A stretch of 32,485 nucleotides of DNA, taken from the NCBI GenBank assembly GCA_009841005.1, contig VXMR01000021.1, positions 1-32,485 of the forward strand, read 5' to 3'. Source of the DNA: Gemmatimonadales bacterium. GTDB taxonomy: Bacteria; Gemmatimonadota; Gemmatimonadetes; Palauibacterales; Palauibacteraceae. Shown in pieces: positions 24,483 through 32,485 of the stretch. Every line of letters starts with the position of its first letter. The stretch's first letter is position 1. The translations under genes and the position numbers were made by a program. The notes below the pieces were generated by a model. The model was not told where the DNA came from. It did no database searches and worked only from the letters and a program-made list of their open reading frames with translations.

Positions 24483-26767
24483 GGTTCGTCGACGTTCCCG
24501 GCGTCCAGATCGCCCAGCGTCGCGAGCACCTCCCGCGGCTTCGATCCCTCCGCGGGTCCCACGATCCCCGCCGCGTGCAGCTGGTCGATGATGCGCGCCG
24601 CCCGTCCGTACCCGATCTTGAGCCGGCGCTGAAGCAGGCTTGTCGAACCCGCCGCGTGCGAGATCACGATCTCGGCGGCCTGCCGGAACAACGGGTCCCG
24701 GTCCTCCGCACCCTCGTCCGAGACCCCCGATCCACCCTCTTCCTCCTCCAGTTCCTTCAGCAGGTCGAGGATGTCGCGCTCCGAAGCGGCCTCCTCCTCG
24801 GCTCTCTCGGCCTCCGCACGCGCCTTCGCCTGCTCCCGGTACCAGTCGAGGAGGCGTTCCGTCTCCTCGGAGGAGATGTAGGCGCCCTGGATGCGGACGG
24901 GGTCGGACTCGCCGGGCGGCAGGAACAGCATGTCCCCGTTCCCGAGCAGGCTCTCCGCGCCGTTCTGGTCGAGGATTGTGCGGCTGTCGATCTTCGACGC
25001 GACCCGGAACGCGATTCGGCTCGGGATGTTCGCCTTGATGAGGCCGGTGAGGACGTTGACCGAGGGGCGCTGCGTCGCGAGCACGAGGTGGATCCCGACC
25101 GCCCGGGCCTTCTGGGCCAGCATCGCGAGCGGCGTCTCGACCTCGGACTGCACCGTCATCATCAAGTCCGCCAGTTCGTCGATGATGAGGACGATGTAGG
25201 GGAGCGGCCCCTCGTCGTAGAGCGCCGGGTCATCCATGACGCCGCGCTTCGGGAGGAACACCTCGCGCCCGCCCGCGATCCGGCCGTTGAACTCCGCGAC
25301 ATTCCGGCATCCGTTCGCCGAGAGCAGTCCGAAACGGCGCTTCATCTCGTAGACGGACCACTTCAGGACGGACGCCGCCTCTTCGTTGTCCGTGATGACG
25401 GGGTGGCGGAGGTGCGGGAGGTCTCCGTAGACGGACAGCTCCACCATCTTCGGATCCACCATCAGGAGCCGGAGTTCGGCGGGCGTGTACCGGCACACGA
25501 GACTCGTGATGAGGGCGTTGATGCACACCGACTTCCCCGACCCGGTCTGGCCCGCGATGAGAAGGTGCGGCATCCGTGTCAGATCCGCGCACGTCGGCTT
25601 GCCGGAGAGGTCGCGGCCGAGCGCGAGCGGGAGAGTATGGCGTCCCCTGCGATAGGACGGGCTCTCGAGGATCTCGCGCACGAGCACGATCTCCGACGCG
25701 GGGTTCGGCACCTCGACGCCGACGGCGCCCTTGCCGGGGATCGGCGCCACGATCCGGACGGACGGCGCCTTGAGGGCGAGCGCGATGTCATCGGCGCGAG
25801 CGGAGATCTGTCCCACCTTCACGCCCGGCGCCGGGACGACCTCGAACTGCGTCACGACGGGGCCCGTAGTCCAGCCGCCGATCTCACCGGCCACGCGGAA
25901 GGTCGCGAGCTTCTCGATGAGGATCTCGCCGAGGCGGTCGAGATCGCGCACGCCGAGGCCGCTGCCCCGCCCCGTCGGCTCATCGAACAGCTGTATCGGC
26001 GGGACCTCCGAGGAGCCCGGATCGCCGGCTTCCTTCAGTTCCGGGACGGGAGGCGTCTCATCCTCCGGTGCCGGATCCGGCTCGGGCGGCGCGCTCGCCG
26101 GTTTCGCAGGCTTCCGTTTCTTCGCGGCGCGGCCGCGTCCGGTCGCCGCCTTCACCTTCGCTTCGTTCGGCGGATCGGGCTTTGCGGGCGGCCGGGGAGA
26201 ACGAGAAGGCCGCGCGCGGCCGGCGAAGGAGCGGCCGAGCCCGAGGACCGCGCCGCCGGCGGCCGCGACGCCGCGGCGGAGCGAGCGCCCTCCCGCCGTC
26301 ACGGCGCTCGTCAGCGACCACCGCATGGTGACGAAGAGCGTGAGCACGAGGACGCCCGCGGCGAGGAGCACCCCGCCGACGCGGCCGAACACCTGCGCGA
26401 GGCCGTCCCCGGCGGTCGCGCCCAGCCAGCCGATATCGCCCGCGCTCCCGGGTCCCGGCCCCGCGATGAGCCGGTAGAGCGACGGGAGGACCGCAAGCAG
26501 AACGACCGAGAGGACGGACCAGCGGAGGGCCCGGGTCGGATCGCCCCATCCGAGGAAATGCAGGCCCCACATGAACGCCGGGACCGCGACGAGCGGCGAA
26601 AGGACTCCGACGGCCCTCTCGAGGTTGTCGTGAAGCAGTTCCCCGGCCGGCCCGATCCAGTTGGCCCTCCCGGCGATCAGGGGAGACAGCAGCGCGAAGG
26701 CCACCAGGAGGCCGAGCAAGATCAGCGCGACGCCGAGCACCTCGCGCCGTTGCCGTTCATCCACCAT
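24479..26767 (-). CDS. ftsK: FtsK/SpoIIIE-type DNA translocase
   Basis: A 762-aa septal DNA pump that clears chromosome ends into daughter cells. Four N-terminal helices occupy about residues 9-150. A basic, Ala/Pro-rich linker runs to about 260, much shorter than in E. coli FtsK. The motor has Walker A AGQTGSGKSVC near 406-416 and Walker B VLIIDELADLMM near 525-536. The C-terminal winged-helix gamma domain (FRQAAEIVISHAAGSTSLLQ onward, about 695-750) normally reads KOPS-like polarity sites and activates XerCD. ATG 26767 is preferred: GGGGAGG stands seven bases upstream. A GTG three bases earlier would overlap the comB-like stop by 4 nt. Confidence 0.96.
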   Translation of the reverse strand: MVDERQRREVLGVALILLGLLVAFALLSPLIAGRANWIGPAGELLHDNLERAVGVLSPLVAVPAFMWGLHFLGWGDPTRALRWSVLSVVLLAVLPSLYRLIAGPGPGSAGDIGWLGATAGDGLAQVFGRVGGVLLAAGVLVLTLFVTMRWSLTSAVTAGGRSLRRGVAAAGGAVLGLGRSFAGRARPSRSPRPPAKPDPPNEAKVKAATGRGRAAKKRKPAKPASAPPEPDPAPEDETPPVPELKEAGDPGSSEVPPIQLFDEPTGRGSGLGVRDLDRLGEILIEKLATFRVAGEIGGWTTGPVVTQFEVVPAPGVKVGQISARADDIALALKAPSVRIVAPIPGKGAVGVEVPNPASEIVLVREILESPSYRRGRHTLPLALGRDLSGKPTCADLTRMPHLLIAGQTGSGKSVCINALITSLVCRYTPAELRLLMVDPKMVELSVYGDLPHLRHPVITDNEEAASVLKWSVYEMKRRFGLLSANGCRNVAEFNGRIAGGREVFLPKRGVMDDPALYDEGPLPYIVLIIDELADLMMTVQSEVETPLAMLAQKARAVGIHLVLATQRPSVNVLTGLIKANIPSRIAFRVASKIDSRTILDQNGAESLLGNGDMLFLPPGESDPVRIQGAYISSEETERLLDWYREQAKARAEAERAEEEAASERDILDLLKELEEEEGGSGVSDEGAEDRDPLFRQAAEIVISHAAGSTSLLQRRLKIGYGRAARIIDQLHAAGIVGPAEGSKPREVLATLGDLDAGNVDEP

Positions 26768-27519
26768 CACGCATCCTCCCCGCCCCGACTGCCAACGAGG
26801 GCACCGTCCCGCCAGATCGGCACGACCTCGAGATCATCCAGCCCCGCGCAAACCGCAAGATCCGCGCTCCGGCCAATCGCGTGCAGCAGCCGGCCGGCCG
26901 CGGTACCGGCGAGACCGGTCGCTGTCGGCGGTCCCAGGCGGGCGGAGAGGGCCTGCGCGGCCCGTGCGCCATCGGTCAGTTCGGCCTCCGTCACTGTCCG
27001 GACCAGCCGCTCTACAAGATGGCCCGCGCACCACGCGTCGTCCATGCTCACGCGCCCTCGCCGCCCGGCGCACACGATCGCGACGTCGCGCCCGGCCGCG
27101 TTCGCGTCCGCCGCAACCCGGCGCGACACGGCGCCGGCGTTCCGGAAGCAGCCCAACCGGAGCGAGCCGACGCCGGCGGCGCGCGCCGCTTCGATCGCCG
27201 CCGTCCCGTTCGTCGTCGTGAACACCAGCGTACGGCCGGCCACCGATCCGCGTTCGAACTCGCCGGGCGCGTTCCCGAGATCGAAGCCGCGCGGCGGGAG
27301 GCCACGGCGTTCCCCGCACAGGAGCGCCCCTCCATCCCGGGCCGCTTCCGCGCGAGCCTCCTCGACGGTCCGCACGGGAATCACGCGCGCCGCTCCGGCC
27401 GCAAAGGCGGTTGCGATGCTCGTCGTCGCCCGGATCACATCGACGACGATCGTCACTCGTCCGCGCGGGGGGCCGATCTCGAGTTCTTCGGGAAGCCACA
27501 GCACATCGATCGCGCTCAC
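26767..27519 (-). CDS. comB: ComB-like 2-phosphosulfolactate phosphatase family protein
   Basis: A 250-aa acid phosphatase of the ComB family. Signatures are VTIVVDVIRATTSIATA, LLCGERRGLPPRGFDLGNAP, VFTTTNGTAAIEAA and MDDAWCAGHLVERL. In methanogens ComB makes sulfolactate for coenzyme M, and some bacteria make sulfolactate itself. The partner phosphosulfolactate synthase ComA is not in this window, so the physiological substrate is uncertain and the symbol reflects homology only. The GTG at 27519 begins 13 nt after the accC stop; its own stop runs into the ftsK start. Confidence 0.87.
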   Translation of the reverse strand: MSAIDVLWLPEELEIGPPRGRVTIVVDVIRATTSIATAFAAGAARVIPVRTVEEARAEAARDGGALLCGERRGLPPRGFDLGNAPGEFERGSVAGRTLVFTTTNGTAAIEAARAAGVGSLRLGCFRNAGAVSRRVAADANAAGRDVAIVCAGRRGRVSMDDAWCAGHLVERLVRTVTEAELTDGARAAQALSARLGPPTATGLAGTAAGRLLHAIGRSADLAVCAGLDDLEVVPIWRDGALVGSRGGEDA

Positions 27520-27532
27520 GGGCGATCGCCGC

Positions 27533-28876
<1,344 letters not shown>

Positions 28877-28892
28877 GGGCCCGGCCGCGGCT

Positions 28893-29381
28893 TCAGTCGG
28901 GCTCGATGCGGAAGAGCAGCGCGCCGTACTCCACCGGCTCGGCGTTCTCGACCGCGATCTCCCGCACGACGCCCGCGACGTCCGATTGCAGCTCGTTCAT
29001 GAGCTTCATCGCTTCGAGGATGCAGAGGGTCTGGCCGGCCTCTACCCGGTCCCCCACGGATACGAAGGGGTCGGCGTCGGCTGCCGGCGCCCGGTAGAAG
29101 GTGCCGACCATGGGAGACAGCACCTCGAACAGCCCGGACGCGGGCGCCGCCTCGGCCGGCAGGGAGTCGGGCGCGGCCGCCGGCGTCGGCGCGACCTCCC
29201 CGCTGCCGGCCGCCGCCGCCGGCACGGCCGCTGCGGGCACGGCCGCCGCCACGCGCGGGGACTTTCTGATCCTGACTCGGGTCGGGTCGCCCGTCTCCGA
29301 ACCCACAAGCTCGACGTCGAGGCCGTCCACGCCCGAGTCCTCGACCAACTCGACGAGTCCCTTCAGCCAATCCAGGTCCAT
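28893..29381 (-). CDS. accB: Acetyl-CoA carboxylase, biotin carboxyl carrier protein
   Basis: A 162-aa carrier protein of fatty acid synthesis. An N-terminal helix region ([18 protein letters not shown]) is followed by an Ala/Pro linker at about 42-80 and the biotinyl domain from about 84. Biotin attaches to K126 in [12 protein letters not shown], and the thumb segment [19 protein letters not shown] that marks AccB is present. The start ATG at 29381 lies 2 nt after the efp stop, and accC follows, so the three genes are tightly linked. Confidence 0.97.
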   Translation of the reverse strand: MDLDWLKGLVELVEDSGVDGLDVELVGSETGDPTRVRIRKSPRVAAAVPAAAVPAAAAGSGEVAPTPAAAPDSLPAEAAPASGLFEVLSPMVGTFYRAPAADADPFVSVGDRVEAGQTLCILEAMKLMNELQSDVAGVVREIAVENAEPVEYGALLFRIEPD

Positions 29382-29383
29382 GG

Positions 29384-29947
29384 TCAGGTCACCCGCGTGA
29401 TGTACTTGTTTTCCGTCCTGTCGACGCGCACCACGTCGCCGGTCTCGACGAAGAGCGGCACCTGGATCACGGCGCCGGCCGTCAGCCGCGCCGGCTTCGT
29501 CCCGCCCTGGGCCGTGTCCCCCCGCACTCCGGGGTCCGTCTCGACGATCTCCAACTCGACGAACTGCGGCAGTTCGATTGCGAGCACGACCCCGTCACGG
29601 TTGAGGCTCTGACACTCCATGTTCTCCTCCAGATACTGGAGCTGGTCCTCTCCGATCTGGTCTCCCGACATCGGAATCTGTTCGAAGGTCTCCATGTTCA
29701 TGAAGTAGTACAGGTGGCCGTCCGTGTACGTGTACTGCACGGGTCGCCGTTCCAGACGCACCTCCCGGACCTTCTCGCCGGCGCGGAAGGTCTTGTCGAT
29801 CACTCCTCCCTCCATCACGTCCTTGAGTTTCGTGCGGACGAAGGCGCCGCCCTTTCCCGGCTTGACGTGCTGGAAGTACGTGATCGAGTAGAGGGTGCCG
29901 TTGAGTTCGATCACCATCCCTCGACGAAAATCCGAAGTATCTGCCAT
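29384..29947 (-). CDS. efp: Elongation factor P
   Basis: A 187-aa three-barrel protein that relieves ribosome stalling at proline runs. The modified-loop segment is [14 protein letters not shown] with K32 in the modifiable position, followed by [10 protein letters not shown] and the C-terminal SGDVVRVDT-type segment, here [16 protein letters not shown]. Length matches the family. ATG 29947 is the only ATG at the domain start, but AGGA is about 15 nt upstream, further than usual; a 12-bp duplication around the start codon seems to have moved it. The open frame continues far upstream through pepP in another frame without EF-P sequence. No epmA/epmB-type modification genes are in the window. Confidence 0.97.
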   Translation of the reverse strand: MADTSDFRRGMVIELNGTLYSITYFQHVKPGKGGAFVRTKLKDVMEGGVIDKTFRAGEKVREVRLERRPVQYTYTDGHLYYFMNMETFEQIPMSGDQIGEDQLQYLEENMECQSLNRDGVVLAIELPQFVELEIVETDPGVRGDTAQGGTKPARLTAGAVIQVPLFVETGDVVRVDRTENKYITRVT

Positions 29948-29958
29948 GGTATCTGCCA
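29937..29958 (-). repeat. 12-bp tandem duplication spanning the efp start codon
   Basis: The plus-strand string gtatctgcca occurs at 29937-29946 and again at 29949-29958, a period of 12 bp with one mismatch in the full unit. On the coding strand this gives CTG GCA GAT ACC followed in frame by ATG GCA GAT ACT. The upstream copy thus has CTG where the real start has ATG. Confidence 0.85.
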
Positions 29959-29967
29959 GGTATCCTG

Positions 29968-31053
29968 CTAGAGCCGGACGAGGGCGCGTGGAAGGCGGGT
30001 CAGCGTGCGGGCACCGGCCTCCCCGATCCGCACATCGTCCTCGATGCGCACGCCGCCGCGTCCGGGAAGATACAAGCCCGGTTCCACTGTCACCACGGTT
30101 CCCCGCTCGAGAACATCGTCGGAGCGGGACGAGAGGCTTGGGCCCTCGTGCACGTCGAGTCCGATCCCGTGTCCCGTGCTGTGACCGAAGAAGCCGTCCA
30201 TGTCGTGGCGCGCGAACGTCCCCCGTACGACCTCGTCCACCTTGCGGCACGCGACCCCGTCGCCGATCACCTCGAGCGCCCTCCTCTGAGCTTCGAGCAC
30301 CTGCTCGTGAAGGGTCGCCTGCCAGGGTTCGGGTGTCCCCCTCACGAAGGTGCGCGTGAGATCGCTGCAGTAGCCGTCCACGCGGGCGCCGAAGTCGATG
30401 AGGAGGAGATCCCCGGGCTCGACGCGTCGGTCCGTGGGCGTCGCGTGGGGAAGCGCGGAGCGTTCGCCCGCCGCGACGATGGGGTCGAACGGCAGCGGAC
30501 CCGAGCCTCCGCGGCGGAGTTCCATCTCGAGCGCCGTCGCGATCTCGCGTTCGCTCGGTGAGGCGGACCATTCCATGGTCGACAGCAACCGGTTGAACGC
30601 GCTCTCCGCCACCGCAATCGCCCGTTCGATGGCATCGACTTCGTCGGCGGTCTTCACCTGCCGCAACGTCCGGATGAGATTTCGCAGCGGAACGAAGGCG
30701 ATGTCGGGGAGCATGCCGCGGAGAGACTCGTAGTCGGCGACCGTGAGCCCCTCGGCCTCGAACGCGATGGGGCCCGCGGCGTCCGCCGCGACTTCGGCGA
30801 CGCCGCGGATCCACCCCTCGCGGCTGATGTGGGTGCGGATCGAGTCCGCCACCTCGATGTCGACCTGCTCCTCGTAGCGAAAGTCCGTGACGAGCACCGG
30901 CGGACTCTCGAGGGGGATCCACAGAGCCCCGGCGGAGCCCGTGAAGCCGCTGAGGTAACGTACGCTGGATCGGGCGGTCACGAGGACCGACCGGCGATCG
31001 GCGGCCCTCGTCGTCGCTTCGAGCCGAAGGCGCCGGGCTCCCGGCGGCGTCAC
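29968..31053 (-). CDS. pepP: Xaa-Pro aminopeptidase (M24 family)
   Basis: A 361-aa two-domain peptidase that removes an N-terminal residue preceding proline. The creatinase-like N-terminal domain covers about 1-130 (SSVRYLSGFTGSAG). The pita-bread catalytic domain carries the two-metal site: D220 and D231 (LIDFGARVDGYCSD), a histidine in GHSTGHGIGLDVHE, and glutamates in VTVEPGLY and GGVRIEDDV. The GTG at 31053 overlaps the aroQ stop by 4 nt. The neighbouring efp and the order aroQ-pepP-efp-accB-accC parallel a cluster known in Bacillus. The true substrate could be short peptides with Xaa-Pro ends. Confidence 0.93.
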   Translation of the reverse strand: MTPPGARRLRLEATTRAADRRSVLVTARSSVRYLSGFTGSAGALWIPLESPPVLVTDFRYEEQVDIEVADSIRTHISREGWIRGVAEVAADAAGPIAFEAEGLTVADYESLRGMLPDIAFVPLRNLIRTLRQVKTADEVDAIERAIAVAESAFNRLLSTMEWSASPSEREIATALEMELRRGGSGPLPFDPIVAAGERSALPHATPTDRRVEPGDLLLIDFGARVDGYCSDLTRTFVRGTPEPWQATLHEQVLEAQRRALEVIGDGVACRKVDEVVRGTFARHDMDGFFGHSTGHGIGLDVHEGPSLSSRSDDVLERGTVVTVEPGLYLPGRGGVRIEDDVRIGEAGARTLTRLPRALVRL

Positions 31054-31517
31054 TCCGCTTCCGCCTCGGCGCTCCCGCGGAGATGCTGGATGAGCGCCTC
31101 GAGACCGAACAGGTAGCTGGAGACCCGGAATCCCGTGATGACGCCGATCGCGAGGTCGGAGAGGAGCGACGTGTGCCGGAACGGCTCGCGAGCGAACACA
31201 TTGGACAGGTGGACCTCGACGAAGGGACGACCGGAGCCGGCGAGGGCGTCGCGGAGCGCCACGCTCGTGTGGGTCAGGGCGGCGGCGTTGACGAGCCACG
31301 CATCCACCGCGCCGGTGTTCGCCTGCACCCAGTCAACGATCTCGCCTTCGTCATTGGACTGGAGGAAGATGAGCGAGGCGCCGCCCGCGTCCGCGCGCTC
31401 GCGCAGGAGCGACTCGATCTCGGCCAGTGTCCGCGTTCCGTAGTGGTGGGGCTCGCGGCGCCCCAGGAGATTGAGGTTCGGTCCGTTCAACACGCCGATG
31501 CGGATGGATTCGCGCAC
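31050..31517 (-). CDS. aroQ: 3-Dehydroquinate dehydratase, type II
   Basis: A 155-aa enzyme of the shikimate pathway. Signatures are IGVLNGPNLNLLGRREPHHYG with catalytic Y26, the NAAALTHTSVALRDAL segment (usually NPGAYTHTS in relatives), and VEVHLSNVFAREPFR with the catalytic histidine. Type II enzymes form dodecamers and use an enolate mechanism. The GTG at 31517 gives six residues ahead of the first strand; it is 4 nt after the TPR-protein stop. The C-terminus carries a short acidic tail (SAEAEAE). The product feeds chorismate, the substrate of menF further down the array. Confidence 0.95.
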   Translation of the reverse strand: MRESIRIGVLNGPNLNLLGRREPHHYGTRTLAEIESLLRERADAGGASLIFLQSNDEGEIVDWVQANTGAVDAWLVNAAALTHTSVALRDALAGSGRPFVEVHLSNVFAREPFRHTSLLSDLAIGVITGFRVSSYLFGLEALIQHLRGSAEAEAE

Positions 31518-31521
31518 CCGC

Positions 31522-32247
31522 TCAGTCCGATCCCGCGGGAGCTTCGCCGTCGAGGATTCGGCGTAGCTGCTCGCCGATCGACTCCGGGACGGCCGGATCC
31601 GCTGCCTCCGTCGCCTCGGGCGCGGGCGGAACCTCCCGAGGCTCCCCTGCCTCCCCCGCGCGGCGGCGCATCTCGGCGATCGCAGCGATGAGTTCGGCGT
31701 CGTCCGGGTTGCGGGAGAGCATCTGCTCGTACACGACAATGGCGCGGTCGAAGAGACCCTGGCTCGCGTACAGTCCGGCGAGCGTCGAGGTTTCGATGCT
31801 CTTCGTCGGAACGGGTGCGGCGCCCGCCGCATCGCCCATCGGCGCGGCCCGCCCAGCGGCTTCAGCGCCCCGCCACGTTTCCTCGAGCACCTCCAGCCAG
31901 TCGTCCGTCGAGGAGCCGCCGGAACCGTCCGCCTTCGTCTCGACGCGCTCGACGCCCAGCGCGATGCAGGCGAGCGGGTTCGCGGGATCGAGCGTCAGGA
32001 TGTGCTCGAATTCGATCCGCGCGGCCTCCTCGTCACCGAGTTCGAGCAGCACGCGGGCGTGGAGCAGGCGCGCGTCCAGATAGTAGGGGTGTTCCCTCAA
32101 GCCATCCCGGATCACGGCCAGGGCGCGTTCGCGCTCCCCCGCTTGCCGGTAGAGATCGGCGAGGCGCGCGAACGTGTGGGTCCGCGGCTCCGATTCTCCG
32201 CGGCGCAGGAGCTGTTCGATCTCCACGGTCTGGTCGTCGGCGGCCAC
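31522..32247 (-). CDS. Tetratricopeptide repeat protein
   Basis: A 241-aa soluble protein with helix-turn-helix TPR units: LADLYRQAGERERALAVIRDGL, ARVLLELGDEEAARIEFEHIL with the closing LDPANP, and, after a spacer, LAGLYASQGLFDRAIVVYEQML with RNPDD. TPRs bind partner proteins; the partner is unknown. The C-terminal 50 residues are Ala/Pro/Glu-rich and end in an amphipathic EQLRRILDGEAP helix. No signal peptide is seen. The GTG at 32247 is chosen because it lies downstream of the promoter at 32302-32331; it has no strong ribosome site, and a GTG at 32226 is an alternative. It is the first gene of the 20-gene array. Confidence 0.75.
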   Translation of the reverse strand: MAADDQTVEIEQLLRRGESEPRTHTFARLADLYRQAGERERALAVIRDGLREHPYYLDARLLHARVLLELGDEEAARIEFEHILTLDPANPLACIALGVERVETKADGSGGSSTDDWLEVLEETWRGAEAAGRAAPMGDAAGAAPVPTKSIETSTLAGLYASQGLFDRAIVVYEQMLSRNPDDAELIAAIAEMRRRAGEAGEPREVPPAPEATEAADPAVPESIGEQLRRILDGEAPAGSD

Positions 32248-32301
32248 AGGCTTCGCAGGGAGAAAAGCGGCAGGTTCGGGCCTTCCGACCCAGTCCCCGG
32301 C

Positions 32302-32331
32302 AACATACCGACCGTTTTTTTTGGTTGTCAA
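32302..32331 (-). promoter_or_regulatory. Sigma-70-type promoter ahead of the 20-gene minus-strand array
   Basis: On the minus strand TTGACA (complement of 32326-32331) matches the -35 consensus perfectly. An 18-bp spacer follows and then TATGTT (complement of 32302-32307), four of six -10 bases. The spacer holds a run of eight A (complement of 32315-32322), unusual in this GC-rich DNA and likely to bend it. A start near 32295 would give a leader of about 50 nt to the TPR gene. Confidence 0.6.
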
Positions 32332-32485
32332 CGAACGTCGCGGGAATGCGGTGGGGCTCCTGTCTTTCGTTGCCCGGAACGCCGGGCCGGCGTACGTTTT
32401 CGACCGATCACGGGACCGGCGCGTTCGGTCGCGTTTCCGGCCCCGGCGCGGTCGCGTTCGGGCGACTCGATTCAAGACGACAAGG
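32332..32485. other. Upstream region at the right edge, no gene recognised
   Basis: These 154 bp lie behind the promoter of the minus-strand array. Open frames exist on both strands, but their translations are arginine-rich without a recognisable domain. The stretch may be an intergenic region or the end of a neighbouring gene cut by the window. Confidence 0.4.

Noticed and set aside
29948..31201. Fusion of EF-P with a long upstream extension
   Set aside because: The upstream frame is antiphase to pepP and aroQ, which are certain; EF-P length is normal from the ATG at 29947.

Overview
This is a GC-rich, gene-dense bacterial chromosome segment with 26 protein genes, one of them cut by the left edge. 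No rRNA, tRNA, insertion sequence or CRISPR is visible. TonB-dependent receptor, Lnt and a LolA-like protein indicate a two-membrane cell, and the men genes indicate menaquinone respiration. Gene content, frequent GTG/TTG starts and the style of the surface proteins (LRR-metzincin lipoprotein, DUF2207 protein with a glycine tail) suggest Gemmatimonadota. That placement is an inference, not proven by any marker gene here.

Layout. Left end (1-183, minus): start of a PhzF-family gene, divergent across a 249-bp gap from a plus-strand run (433-8074). That run encodes an EVE-domain protein, a DUF2207 membrane protein, a Bcp-like peroxiredoxin, a pterin carbinolamine dehydratase, an AstE/AspA-type zinc hydrolase and a 1071-aa lipoprotein with cadherin-like, Calx-beta-like, LRR and metzincin protease regions. 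It converges, over a 220-bp gap, on a very long minus-strand array.

The minus-strand array (32247 down to 8295) has 20 consecutive genes on one strand. Every gap is 20 nt or less and at least eight junctions are start/stop overlaps. In transcription order: TPR protein, aroQ, pepP, efp, accB, accC, comB-like, ftsK, lolA-like, rimO, hemL, lnt, TonB receptor, class IV-type deacetylase, menF, menD, menB, menA, menE, class V aminotransferase. A good sigma-70-like promoter (TTGACA, 18 bp, TATGTT) lies just ahead of the first gene.

Functionally, aroQ feeds the chorismate pool and menF-D-B-A-E draw on it for menaquinone, although menC and menH are absent here. accB/accC supply malonyl-CoA chemistry, efp and pepP deal with proline-rich proteins, hemL makes the tetrapyrrole precursor, rimO modifies ribosomal protein S12, and lnt with the LolA-like protein mature and move lipoproteins. 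The most unusual local structure is a four-copy 14-bp tandem repeat at the deacetylase/menF junction (16021-16076). Each unit carries its own Shine-Dalgarno-like AGGG and ATG, and together they make a chain of five-codon mini-ORFs leading into menF.
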